Assembly: GCF_963668385.1 (NCBI RefSeq)
Contig: NZ_OY764327.1
Location: 5,304,501 to 5,368,500 of the forward strand
DNA: 64,000 nt
Source of the DNA: an uncultured Carboxylicivirga sp.
GTDB lineage: Bacteria; Bacteroidota; Bacteroidia; Bacteroidales; Marinilabiliaceae
Reading direction: 5' to 3'
Position numbers and translations under genes: made by a program. This document shows positions 35,487-44,987 of the stretch, one piece after another; position 1 is the first letter of the stretch, and each line of letters begins with the position of its first letter. A model generated the notes under the pieces. The model saw only the letters and a list, made by a program, of their open reading frames with translations, was not told the origin of the DNA and searched no databases.

Positions 35487-36854
35487 TTAATCATTGCCCG
35501 AGTATTGATAAACTCTCACATAATCTACTTGCATAGTAGCCGGGAAAATAGCATCATCTACTCCCTGAACACCGCCATAATCGCCACCTACTGCAACATT
35601 CAACAGGATGTAAAACGGATCGTCGAAAGGCCAATTCTCTTTATTGAAGTCAGAAGGACGCTCGTAAGTAAGAAAAACATTATCAACATCATCGCGATAA
35701 AACTTCAACCAACGTTTAGTCCATAATAAACCATACACATGAAAGTCTTCTTCAGCAGATTCAAGAGGCACATGACCCGATCCTAAAGCAGTACCCGCTG
35801 CATGATTATTACTCTCAGTATGAATAGAACATGATACGTGATTAGGGTCAAAACTTACGTATTCCATTATATCCAGCTCGCCACACAATGGCCATGAAGT
35901 ACCATTCTGAATACTTCTTCCCAACATCCAGATAGCAGGCCAGATCCCCGGGCCTTTATCTTCCGGCATTTTAGCCCGAATCTCAAATTTTCCGTAAGTA
36001 AAATCGCTTATACTATTTAAACGAGAAGAAGTATAATCACCCACTTGCTGTCCATCTCCTACTAATTTGGCAGTTAACGATAACAATCCATTATCAACCG
36101 ATGAGTTTTCGCCGGATGTATAGTTTTGCCACTCGTTGTTACCCCAGCCGTGCATACCCGTTTCGTGAACCCATTTAGACCCATCAACCGAAGTTCCGTC
36201 AAACTCATCGGACCAAACCAACGAGAATTGATTAAAATATTCAGGATCGTCAGTACTTATTGTATAAGTTCCGGTTTCTGATTTAGTATAATCGCCAATT
36301 CCAACCTGCAAAACAATATCATATTTACCAGCCAATGGCATATAAACCTCAACTTCATTATTAGTAGAGCTTAATGTTTCGCCATCAACGGTCCATTGAA
36401 CCTGATCGTATACTCCTTCAGTAGTATTGGTGAGAATAACTCGATTCTCCGATCCTTCTTTTAACTCAACATTAAACGAAGCAGTTAATGCATCTTCATC
36501 AATTGTTATAGTTTTTGTAACCGTCTTATTGTCCGACATATCACTCTGGCTTCCCCAGATAGTCATTTCAACCTTATACTCTCCTTTTTCGGGATAAAAT
36601 ACCTCCATCGTTTGCCCTTCAGAAACAGCAATTCGATCTGTACGATCTCCATTACCAAATATCCATCTTATATAATACTGCTCTCCCTTTGTTGTATTGG
36701 TAAAAACCATAGTATTACCTTGCGATACAGAGTATTCAAAATCGGGAGTGTATAAGGGTTTTGTATCCTCTTCGCTACATCCAATGAATAGTAATAGCAT
36801 CATTAAAATTGATAAGGATGTTTTACTTAAGACTATTGAGTTTGTTCTTTCCAT
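35487..36854 (-). CDS. PKD-GH16 endo-beta-1,3-glucanase lipoprotein
   Basis: 455 residues: lipoprotein signal (LFIGC, Cys26), two PKD-like beta-sandwich domains (about 33-118 and 122-200), and a GH16 laminarinase domain (about 205-455). Catalytic residues are Glu326, Asp328 and Glu331 in CGELDIMEYVS. It resembles the neighbouring GH16 enzyme in the catalytic half but has N-terminal spacers that would hold the enzyme away from the outer membrane. This suggests it makes the first cuts in long glucan at the surface while the shorter enzyme acts closer in; that division of labour is inferred. Confidence 0.92.
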   Translation of the reverse strand: MERTNSIVLSKTSLSILMMLLLFIGCSEEDTKPLYTPDFEYSVSQGNTMVFTNTTKGEQYYIRWIFGNGDRTDRIAVSEGQTMEVFYPEKGEYKVEMTIWGSQSDMSDNKTVTKTITIDEDALTASFNVELKEGSENRVILTNTTEGVYDQVQWTVDGETLSSTNNEVEVYMPLAGKYDIVLQVGIGDYTKSETGTYTISTDDPEYFNQFSLVWSDEFDGTSVDGSKWVHETGMHGWGNNEWQNYTSGENSSVDNGLLSLTAKLVGDGQQVGDYTSSRLNSISDFTYGKFEIRAKMPEDKGPGIWPAIWMLGRSIQNGTSWPLCGELDIMEYVSFDPNHVSCSIHTESNNHAAGTALGSGHVPLESAEEDFHVYGLLWTKRWLKFYRDDVDNVFLTYERPSDFNKENWPFDDPFYILLNVAVGGDYGGVQGVDDAIFPATMQVDYVRVYQYSGND

Positions 36855-36875
36855 ATTATTACTAATTATCTTTAG

Positions 36876-38636
36876 CTATTTACATTGGGATATTGAAAAT
36901 GATTGAAGGTTACATACTCCTTCATTAATGTACAGGCGAAGTTTTACCTCACCTTTAGGTAATTGCACATTTTTAATTTTGGTTATTTTCCAATCGAAAG
37001 GATCTTTAGCCAAATTAATTTGTACATTCTCAGCCACTATTTTACTATCTGCCATTACACTAACTATACCAGCTTCACCAGCAGCCTTTAATAGCACGTT
37101 ATATTCTCCCTTCTGAGGTATTGAAATGGTAAATTGTAACCATTCATTATCTTCGGTCCAACCCACGTAGTACTCTCCATTATTCAGACCAATATCCACC
37201 CCATCGTTTCGATATTGATTACCGCTATTCCATGCCGACCACTTCACATCTCCATCATGAATATCCTGAGATACACTATCGTGATAAGCCTCTCCTTCGT
37301 TACCTAAGTCATAATCTACACAGTGAATACAGGTATTAAGTTGGTGCGTTTTAAAAGGCTTAGTTGCCTGATAACTCTTCTCTTGAAGCAAAGCATATAT
37401 CACATCTTTACCAACTATACAATTTTCTGTTTTTTGAGCTTCGGCATAATCCATTACCGCTTTATAAGTTTGATCAGCATCTAACAAATCTTGCCCTTCT
37501 TCCCATGAATGAATTAGCTGTAAATAATTAGGCGGAGTTACTACTCGTAAAACATTATTCAACCTACTTTTTTTCACAGGCCACCACGACCAGCCGATAT
37601 TGTTACTTTCGAATAATTCAATTGCTTCGGCAAACCATTGATTTGAATTTTCACCGGATTCGCTCATCCAGATTGGCATATTATATTTATCACGCATTTC
37701 GAACCACGCAGCGATAGAATTCTGATCATTGGTATTCCAGTATTTATGAAAAGTCAGAGCCATATTATCATCCAGATCTTTGAGCATATGATGATCGAAT
37801 CCATTATAGTTATTGCCCCAACAATTACCCGAAATAAATATCAGATGCTTTTGATCTACTTCACGAATAGCTTCTATAAGCTCTTGATGCAAATCCCACA
37901 GTGCCTTATTATCTGTGCATCCACATCCATTTTGATTACCTGTTTGGTCTACATTCCAATTAGGTTCGTTAATTAATTCGTACCCACCAACCCAAGGTTC
38001 ATCCTTGTATCGTGTGGCAATTTCTTTCCATAAGGCTATTAATTTCTTTTGATTATCCTTGCTTTCCCAAAGCGATGGATATTGAGGATCGTAATCACTT
38101 ATATTGGCATCTTTTCCCTGCCCACCAGGAGTTCCGTGCATATCAAAAATAACATACATTTGGTTTTCGTTGCACCACGACACTAAACTATCGAGCATGG
38201 TAAAACCTTCAGATAACCACGTATTAGTTAATTGTCCTTGAGAATTTCTTCTTTCTTGTTGAATAGGTAAAGTGAACCATTTATAATGCAACGCAGGACG
38301 CACAGCATTAAATCCCCATTGTTTCATGGAGTCCAAATCGGATTTTGAAAACTGATTGGTCAACCAGTTTTTATAAAACTCAGCAGTTTTTTCTTCGCCG
38401 ATAATACTGACCAACTTATGGCGAAACTGAGAATGCGTATTAACATTTGCACCGGTAGATTGCATCATATATCCTTCCTGAATCATCCAGTTTCCGGTAC
38501 CGATACTCTTGATTAAAAAAGCACCCTTATCGTTAACTATTTCTACCCCCTCAGCTCGTAAAAAACCTTGAGAAAGAATTGGAATCGAACACAATAACAG
38601 CAGCAACAGACTAACAATCTTTTGTTTTGATATCAT
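36876..38636 (-). CDS. Secreted GH5-family glucanase with C-terminal CBM6
   Basis: 586 residues with a cleavable signal peptide (ends ILSQ, about 23) and no lipobox. The GH5 barrel carries acid/base Glu224 in LINEPNW and nucleophile Glu326 in WMSESGEN; ALHYKWF and DMHGTPGGQ are usual GH5 segments. Residues about 450-585 form a beta-sandwich CBM6 (YDLGNEGEAYHD...; VDIGLNNGEYYVGWTEDNEW; LPKGEVKLRLYI). It probably acts on beta-glucan, such as the beta-1,6 branches or beta-1,3 chain of laminarin, given the neighbours. The bond cannot be fixed from sequence. A hairpin-rich gap separates it from the binding-protein gene upstream. Confidence 0.9.
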   Translation of the reverse strand: MISKQKIVSLLLLLLCSIPILSQGFLRAEGVEIVNDKGAFLIKSIGTGNWMIQEGYMMQSTGANVNTHSQFRHKLVSIIGEEKTAEFYKNWLTNQFSKSDLDSMKQWGFNAVRPALHYKWFTLPIQQERRNSQGQLTNTWLSEGFTMLDSLVSWCNENQMYVIFDMHGTPGGQGKDANISDYDPQYPSLWESKDNQKKLIALWKEIATRYKDEPWVGGYELINEPNWNVDQTGNQNGCGCTDNKALWDLHQELIEAIREVDQKHLIFISGNCWGNNYNGFDHHMLKDLDDNMALTFHKYWNTNDQNSIAAWFEMRDKYNMPIWMSESGENSNQWFAEAIELFESNNIGWSWWPVKKSRLNNVLRVVTPPNYLQLIHSWEEGQDLLDADQTYKAVMDYAEAQKTENCIVGKDVIYALLQEKSYQATKPFKTHQLNTCIHCVDYDLGNEGEAYHDSVSQDIHDGDVKWSAWNSGNQYRNDGVDIGLNNGEYYVGWTEDNEWLQFTISIPQKGEYNVLLKAAGEAGIVSVMADSKIVAENVQINLAKDPFDWKITKIKNVQLPKGEVKLRLYINEGVCNLQSFSISQCK

Positions 38637-38687
38637 TTTGTCTATTAAGAATTTGGTAATGACTACCGGTTGTTTTTAGAGAATTGA

Positions 38688-38723
38688 TTTTACAGATGAC
38701 TTGATGATAAGCAATCTGTAAAA
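38688..38723 (-). repeat. Intercistronic hairpin 1 (perfect 10-bp stem)
   Basis: TTTTACAGAT/ATCTGTAAAA with a 16-nt loop, in the gap between the surface-binding-protein gene and the first enzyme gene. No T run suited to termination follows on the minus strand, so it more likely stabilises or marks a cleavage site in the polycistronic mRNA. Confidence 0.55.
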
Positions 38724-38749
38724 TGAAAATATCATTTAGAAAATAGGCC

Positions 38750-38780
38750 TTGTATTCCAGGGTGTTCCCCTGAAATACAA
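38750..38780 (-). repeat. Intercistronic hairpin 2
   Basis: TTGTATT-c-CAGGG/CCCTG-a-AATACAA with one mismatched pair and a short loop, about 47 bases past the stop of the surface-binding-protein gene. It could be a partial terminator or a 3'-end stabiliser for the SusC/SusD part of the transcript. Confidence 0.55.
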
Positions 38781-38827
38781 ATAACCTAAATTTAATTGTC
38801 AACTTTTTGACGGTATATGAAAAGAGA

Positions 38828-39676
38828 TTAATCCAAAGGTTTAAAAACCCAAGTCCAACCAGTACCGTAACCAGCACTTTTAGGGTTGTAAATAACTAAC
38901 TTATCATTTGATAAAAGCATAATACTATACTTACCATCATCTTTCCCATTTTGGTTACCATCCTGAGCAAAATGACCTAATATATTAGCACCGGTAAGTG
39001 TAATAGCAGTATAATCAGTATTGAATGCAAATCCCCCATGAACAGGCTCTGCATCAGGACCCGCATAATAAGTATAATTAGCTCCACCTTCTAGGTCAAA
39101 TACCATTCTACCAGCGGCATCTGGCGGAGGACAACAATCACCTGCTGCATTCCACCATGGGCTCATATGATTTTCGGGCTTATCATTTTCTGACATGAAG
39201 TACCATAATCTTCCATCTGGTTCAGGTCCGCCATCAAAAACCCAAGTTCTACCAGCTAATTGTTCACCAATTAAATAGTAATAAGCTTGAGGAAGTGCTT
39301 CGTCTAACTGAGTAATTTCAACTGAAACTGATTTCTCAACATACTCTTTCGATTCAGGTGTTCCATCACTCATATAAGGAGTTGTAACATGGTAAGTAAA
39401 AGTGTGATTTCCTGTAAAAGGAAAAACAACTTCAACGCGATCAGTGTATCTTTTATCGATCACATAATCCCAATATCCCATTACTCCTGGAGTATTCATT
39501 TGGATAGAAAGTTTATTACCTCCATTGGTTGCCTGAACAACCTGTAAATCTATATTATCCGGATTAAAACTATTGGATAATATATCTCTGTCTTCAATGG
39601 GGTCGCAGGATGAAACCACCAAAACCAACACCATTAAGAAAAAACTATATATATTCTTTAATTTCATTTCTTTCAT
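38828..39676 (-). CDS. Surface glycan-binding lipoprotein (SusE/SusF-position, PKD-like)
   Basis: 282 residues with a lipobox ending VVSSC (Cys24). The N-terminal half (about 35-150) looks like a PKD/Ig-like domain. The C-terminal half is beta-rich, with exposed aromatic patches (GRTWVFDGGPEPDGRLWYFM; SPWWNAAGDCCPPPDAAG; GYGTGWTWVF) able to stack on sugar rings. It sits directly after SusD, where surface glycan-binding proteins are encoded in Bacteroidota loci, 18 bases downstream. No catalytic residues were seen. It should hold beta-glucan at the cell surface. The two hairpins after it probably lower expression of the following enzymes. Confidence 0.85.
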   Translation of the reverse strand: MKEMKLKNIYSFFLMVLVLVVSSCDPIEDRDILSNSFNPDNIDLQVVQATNGGNKLSIQMNTPGVMGYWDYVIDKRYTDRVEVVFPFTGNHTFTYHVTTPYMSDGTPESKEYVEKSVSVEITQLDEALPQAYYYLIGEQLAGRTWVFDGGPEPDGRLWYFMSENDKPENHMSPWWNAAGDCCPPPDAAGRMVFDLEGGANYTYYAGPDAEPVHGGFAFNTDYTAITLTGANILGHFAQDGNQNGKDDGKYSIMLLSNDKLVIYNPKSAGYGTGWTWVFKPLD

Positions 39677-39694
39677 TTTTTAGTTTCAAACTGA

Positions 39695-41443
39695 TTACCA
39701 TCCGGCATTTTGCTCATAAACACTATTCGATAAGCGAATTTCGGATTCTGGAATTGGCACCAAACCTTTTGTTTCGGCACGATAAGAAACCTGATATGGT
39801 TCTTCAACTCCAGAGTTGTTAACAGTGATTTCGGTGCCATAGAAGTTATTGGTTGTTTCAACATCACCCCAACGTACTAAATCAAACCAACGCAAACCTT
39901 CAAATGCGAATTCATGTAATCTCTCTTCTTTTAAAGCAGATAAAGAATAAGCGACATCTTCCAATCCTGCACGACGACGAACTTCGTTTAAGCCATCAGC
40001 TGTTTCTGTCAATTCCGAAAGCATTAATAATACATCTGAATATCTTAGGTAATAAAAGTCTTGAGCAGCCCACAATTGCATTGGATCACCATTCGACATA
40101 TTATATAGGTAATAGAACATACCTTTAATACCATCAGGGCCATTGTGTTGTAAAGTAGTATACTTTTTATTTACCAATCCGGTATTTTGATCACCTTTTC
40201 CGATGTTCCAATCTGCTAAACCCATATCAGCATCTTTAGAACTCAAATTAAGAACAGAACCTTCTTTACGGGTATCGTCATCCGACCATTGATCATAAAA
40301 AGCTGAATGAACCGTTCCCCATCCCCATCCTTGTCCGAATGGTACCATTGAGTGATCTCTGATTCCAAAGAACAATGGAACACGGTTATTATACTTTTGT
40401 CCCGAACCATTATCATAGTCCCAGTTACCAAGGCCATAGCGTAATGCAAACATTACTTCATAGTTACCAGTGCCAATTACAGGTTCTGGTCCATCCTGAC
40501 CAACCCAAGCCAAGCCTTCATTTTCAGCCCATGGTAAAATCGGAGAAGTTCCTTCCGGATCGTAAGTTCTGGCACTCTCGTTCACATAAGAGTATGGCCA
40601 AAGATTCCTGAAATCAGGTGCTAGCATATATCCACTTTGGCCTTGAATATCCTGCAAATGAACAATAACCTCTGATTTAGTTATACTTCCACCATCTGTT
40701 AATGGCAATGCATCTGTAGCTTGTTTTGCAATGTTTGTCATATAACCAGTGTAATACAAATAGGCTCTGGCAATGTATGCTTTAGCAACCCAAACATTGG
40801 CATGCCCATAATCATCCAGTGCATATTCATCCACCTTCTTCTTTGGTAAAGTTTCTGCAGCCATTTTAAAATCTGATGCAATAAAAGCCCATGTTTCTTC
40901 AATTGACGAACGACCAACACTACGATCGGCATCTGAAGTAGCAATAATTGGCATACCTCCAAAGAAGCGAGCTGCACGATACATTAGGAAACCTCTCATA
41001 AAATAAGCTTCTCCCAAAGTATTGTTTTTAAATCCATCAGCTTCGTCAGCCGTATCGAAATAAGGTAAGAAATCACCTTCGGCAACCGCTTCAATAATTG
41101 CATTAGCTCTACTTACTCCATTATAAGTTTCAACCCATAAGTCCTTATAAGTATCTTCCGAAGGATCCACAAATCTATCCACATTTTTTGCTGAAATATC
41201 ATCAGGGCCACCACCACCAAGCATCACGTCACTTAATAGGTTAGCAGCTACATGCTCATTACTATGAGGCCCGTTAACAAACAATGCGTTATACACCCCA
41301 TTCATGGCTTCATTGATATCCGTAGGCGTACGATAAAAACTGTTCAGGTTTTTATTATACAAATTCGTTGTGTCCAGGTGATCTTCACATGATGAAACGA
41401 AGACCATTGCCCCGACGGCTATTATATATAATAACTTTTTCAT
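39695..41443 (-). CDS. SusD/RagB-family outer-membrane glycan-binding lipoprotein
   Basis: 582 residues, lipobox FVSSC (Cys19). The SusD helical (TPR-like) fold is shown by the typical N-terminal EDHLDTTNLYNKN..FY..P.D....NG.Y, MRGFLMYRAARFFGGMPI and the C-terminal LMLSELTETADGLNEVRRRAG...LKEERLHEFAFEGLRWFDLVRWG. It caps the SusC barrel and delivers glucan oligosaccharides to it. It starts 53 bases after the SusC stop. The C-terminal region ends with a NAGW motif, common in RagB-like proteins. Confidence 0.97.
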   Translation of the reverse strand: MKKLLYIIAVGAMVFVSSCEDHLDTTNLYNKNLNSFYRTPTDINEAMNGVYNALFVNGPHSNEHVAANLLSDVMLGGGGPDDISAKNVDRFVDPSEDTYKDLWVETYNGVSRANAIIEAVAEGDFLPYFDTADEADGFKNNTLGEAYFMRGFLMYRAARFFGGMPIIATSDADRSVGRSSIEETWAFIASDFKMAAETLPKKKVDEYALDDYGHANVWVAKAYIARAYLYYTGYMTNIAKQATDALPLTDGGSITKSEVIVHLQDIQGQSGYMLAPDFRNLWPYSYVNESARTYDPEGTSPILPWAENEGLAWVGQDGPEPVIGTGNYEVMFALRYGLGNWDYDNGSGQKYNNRVPLFFGIRDHSMVPFGQGWGWGTVHSAFYDQWSDDDTRKEGSVLNLSSKDADMGLADWNIGKGDQNTGLVNKKYTTLQHNGPDGIKGMFYYLYNMSNGDPMQLWAAQDFYYLRYSDVLLMLSELTETADGLNEVRRRAGLEDVAYSLSALKEERLHEFAFEGLRWFDLVRWGDVETTNNFYGTEITVNNSGVEEPYQVSYRAETKGLVPIPESEIRLSNSVYEQNAGW

Positions 41444-41496
41444 ATATCTATTCTTTATTTTTCGTTTACAATTCTATGATTTAGAATAGTTAATGA

Positions 41497-44400
41497 TTAA
41501 AATGTTACATTAACACCAAACATAACTGTTCGGGGAAGTGGGTACAAACCTAGATCGAAGCCAGATGCCCAAGAATCAGGAGCATATCCCACTTCTGGAT
41601 CCATTCCATCATATTTAGTGAAAGTATACAAGTTGTTAACTGAAACATATAAAGTTGCAGCTTTCATCCATGTTACATCAGAAAGTAATTTATCGAATTT
41701 GTATCCAAATTTAAGGTTACTAATTCTCAAATAATCAGCATCGTGCATATACAAATCAGAGATCAGCTGCGTATTGGCATTGGTAGCATAGGTTAAGCGA
41801 GGAATTTTATTTGAAGTTCCTTCACCATGCCAACGACCAAAAATTTGAGTAGTATAGTTTTGAGTTAACTGGTCGGCAAAAGAACGATAAGATTGCATCA
41901 CCTGCATTCCAAATTTTCCAACCAAAGTAGTATTCACAAAGAAATTCTTGTATTCTGCATTTAATTGGATACCCATTTCGAAATCAGGCATTGGTTTACC
42001 TAACATTACTTTATCATCGTCATTGATAACACCATCACCATTTTGGTCAACAAAGCGAACATCTCCCGGTTGACGAGGAGTATCAGATTCCATTTCAACC
42101 ACAATTGGAGTTCCATCAGCAGTAACATAATTATCTACGTCAGTTTGATTCTGGAATAAACCATCTGTTTGATATCCATAGAAAAATCCAATGGGCTTAC
42201 CTACTTCAACTCTCGATACATATGAAGTACCTTGCGATAAAACATCACCTGATCCTGTAATAATTCCTTCGGCATTAGCCAATTTTGTTACTTTGTTTTT
42301 ATTATAGGCACCGGTTAATGATACACCATATTTAAAATCAGATATTTTATCATTCCACGAAAGAACAAATTCAAAACCTGTATTTTCAATATCTCCACCA
42401 TTTACCCATGGAGCAGATGCACCAAATGTTCCAAGAATAGGAGCTCTTACCAACCAGTCTTTAGTTGTCTTTTTATACCAATCAGCAGTTAAACCTAAAC
42501 GAGAATCAAGAAAACGTGTATCCAAACCAAAGTTTAATTGCTCTGAAGTTTCCCAGGTTACATCAGGGTTTGGTACATTTGCAGGAACAGCTGCTTGCTG
42601 TGGTACATCTTTATTTGGACCGAAATAATATCCCTGATCTTTGTATGAGATGTTAGAGCTGTAAATAAAGTTATCAATAGCCTGGTTACCATTCTGTCCC
42701 CAACTGGCTCTTAATTTACCATAGCTCAAGAATGAAAAATCATTCATAAAGTTCTCTTCAGTAAAATTCCAACCAACTGAAGCTGATGGAAAGTATCCCC
42801 AACGATTACCTTTAGCAAAATTGGATGATCCATCTGCACGCATAGTAAAGTCAGCCATATACTTTTCTTTAAAGTTATATGATAAACGTCCCATATATGA
42901 CATTAAACCGCCACCTTGAGCTGCCCAGTCTTTACCCCATGTACCTATATCACTAAGCACTTGTGGATTGTTGGTATTATCAATATAAGCGTAATCAGGA
43001 TTACCAAACAAAGTATTATTTTTGCTACCTCCGACATTCATGTTCAACTCATTCTTCAACATTTCGGTACCAGCCAATACTGAAAATTTATGCTCTTGTA
43101 CAGTAAAATCATAGGTCGCTGTATTAGTCCAAATGTAATCTACACCTTGATACATATCCATTTGTGCTGCATCAGTAGTATTTTGAAACTGCGTACCTAA
43201 CTGATAAGTTGGTGCATAAGAGCGGCTATGTCCGAACCATGAATTAACACCAAATGAAGAACGGATTTTTAAGTTTCTGATCGGTTCAAGAACAGCGTAT
43301 ACATTACCTACAATGTTGTTTCCTTTACCCCAATTGTAGTTATGGCGATAAAACATTTGAGCAACAGGGTTATGCTGTCCTAATGAAATACCTTCTAATG
43401 ATGGACCATAACCACCTGTCCAATAATTAATGTTTTCGTTATCCCAATGTAAAGGAATCATAGGACTGGCAACTAAAGCATTGTGCAAGTCATTCCAATA
43501 AATATTACCTGTGGCAACTGATCTGTTTTCAGTATTGGTATAAGTAAAATTCTCACCAACAGTTAATAATTTGTCACTGTTATTTTTACGGATTAAAACA
43601 AACTCGGTATTTAAACGTCCAGTAATACGCTTTAGACCAGCATTTGTAACATCACCTCCTAATAAACCAGTTTGGTCGAAATAAGAAAAACCAGCAGCAT
43701 AGGTAACATCTTCACTTGCTCCGGTGATATTAAGCGAATGGCTTTGCATTGGAGCATTTTTTTGAGTCATCTCATCAATCCAGTTAGTACCTTCCCAACC
43801 ATTTTGAAGTTTATCCCAAACGTCTTGTCCATATTGAGTTCCGATATTACCCGCAAATGTGTTATCTAGGAATGAGTTGCCATTAACAATCATATTTTCC
43901 CAATCGAATAATGCAGATCCATCATTTGAACGGGCTTCATCCATAATATACATATACTCCTGTGCATTTAATACAGGCAATGTTTTATAGATATTCTGCA
44001 CTCCATAATAACCATCATAGGTAATTTGAGGTTTGGCACCTTTTGTACCTTTGCGTGTAGTAACCAAAATTACACCATTGGCAGCTCTGGAACCATAAAT
44101 AGCAGCAGAAGCAGCATCTTTTAGTACGTCAATCGATTGAATGTCTGATGGATTCAGATAATCAATATCACCAACAGCAACACCATCAACAATGTACAAT
44201 GGATTTGAATTACCAATTGTACCTGCACCACGGATGGTTACCTTTGTTCCTGCCCCTGGAGCTCCATTGTTTCTGGTAATATTAACCCCAGCGGCTAGCC
44301 CTTGCAAGGCTTCCATAGCGTTTGAAGTATTAAGCTCAGCTAAAGCTTCACCCTTAACATTGGCATTTGCTCCAGTTACTAAAGCTTTTTTCTGAACACC

Positions 44401-44718
44401 ATATCCAACTACCACCACCTCATCAAGGTCGGTAACATCAGATTCCATGGTTACATTTATAACATCGCGATCTACTGTAACTTCTTTATTGGTCATACCA
44501 ACAAATGAAAAAACAAGAACATCGCCCTGATTTACTACTAAAGAATAGGTTCCTTCAATAGTAGTTATTGTACCTACAGTAGTACCTTTAACAACGACAC
44601 TGACACCTGGTATTGGCATACCATCCGTCCCGTCTGTTACTAATCCAGTAACTGTTGTTTCTTGTGCCTGACTTGTTATCGTCAGAAAGAGTAGGAAAAT
44701 CCCTAACAGATGTTTCAT
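41497..44718 (-). CDS. SusC/RagA-family TonB-dependent outer-membrane transporter
   Basis: 1073 residues: signal peptide (to about 19, SQAQ), a CarboxypepD_reg-like N-terminal domain (about 22-95), TonB box region (DLDEVVVVGYG at about 97), plug domain (TIRGAGTIGNSNPLYIVDGV) and a 22-strand barrel ending in an aromatic residue (...VMFGVNVTF). It imports oligosaccharides from extracellular glucan with its SusD partner. It is the first structural gene of the locus. The start is followed upstream by a -7 box TAGTTTTG, and the regulator gene lies 269 bases further upstream in the same direction. Confidence 0.97.
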   Translation of the reverse strand: MKHLLGIFLLFLTITSQAQETTVTGLVTDGTDGMPIPGVSVVVKGTTVGTITTIEGTYSLVVNQGDVLVFSFVGMTNKEVTVDRDVINVTMESDVTDLDEVVVVGYGVQKKALVTGANANVKGEALAELNTSNAMEALQGLAAGVNITRNNGAPGAGTKVTIRGAGTIGNSNPLYIVDGVAVGDIDYLNPSDIQSIDVLKDAASAAIYGSRAANGVILVTTRKGTKGAKPQITYDGYYGVQNIYKTLPVLNAQEYMYIMDEARSNDGSALFDWENMIVNGNSFLDNTFAGNIGTQYGQDVWDKLQNGWEGTNWIDEMTQKNAPMQSHSLNITGASEDVTYAAGFSYFDQTGLLGGDVTNAGLKRITGRLNTEFVLIRKNNSDKLLTVGENFTYTNTENRSVATGNIYWNDLHNALVASPMIPLHWDNENINYWTGGYGPSLEGISLGQHNPVAQMFYRHNYNWGKGNNIVGNVYAVLEPIRNLKIRSSFGVNSWFGHSRSYAPTYQLGTQFQNTTDAAQMDMYQGVDYIWTNTATYDFTVQEHKFSVLAGTEMLKNELNMNVGGSKNNTLFGNPDYAYIDNTNNPQVLSDIGTWGKDWAAQGGGLMSYMGRLSYNFKEKYMADFTMRADGSSNFAKGNRWGYFPSASVGWNFTEENFMNDFSFLSYGKLRASWGQNGNQAIDNFIYSSNISYKDQGYYFGPNKDVPQQAAVPANVPNPDVTWETSEQLNFGLDTRFLDSRLGLTADWYKKTTKDWLVRAPILGTFGASAPWVNGGDIENTGFEFVLSWNDKISDFKYGVSLTGAYNKNKVTKLANAEGIITGSGDVLSQGTSYVSRVEVGKPIGFFYGYQTDGLFQNQTDVDNYVTADGTPIVVEMESDTPRQPGDVRFVDQNGDGVINDDDKVMLGKPMPDFEMGIQLNAEYKNFFVNTTLVGKFGMQVMQSYRSFADQLTQNYTTQIFGRWHGEGTSNKIPRLTYATNANTQLISDLYMHDADYLRISNLKFGYKFDKLLSDVTWMKAATLYVSVNNLYTFTKYDGMDPEVGYAPDSWASGFDLGLYPLPRTVMFGVNVTF

Positions 44719-44749
44719 AATTACTTGGGTTTAATGATAAAAACTGTCC

Positions 44750-44757
44750 CAAAACTA
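44750..44757 (-). promoter_or_regulatory. Probable SusC promoter (-7 box)
   Basis: On the minus strand TAGTTTTG matches TAnnTTTG; it is 32 bases before the SusC start. No clear -33 TTTG exists, consistent with a promoter that needs an activator. Confidence 0.4.
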
Positions 44758-44987
44758 GAAGCACTTGTTAATATTCCCTAATTTAACCATTCACTTTAAT
44801 CTCACTCATTCACATATTAAACCTCACAAAAAACTCACCATAAAATTTTTAGAAATATGTTTATAAGCTATTTATAATTCACTAATTCATTTTTTAGACT
44901 CATTCGATTAACTCACATATAATTTTATCACAAGCTAAAGTAGTATACATTTTTTAACACAATTAACTAATTACAATCTGAAAGCTC

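Noticed and set aside
38611-38877. 88-codon minus-strand frame overlapping the end of the surface glycan-binding gene
   Set aside because: Shares sequence with the binding-protein gene in another frame and covers the hairpin-rich gap; no family pattern and it would overlap two real genes.
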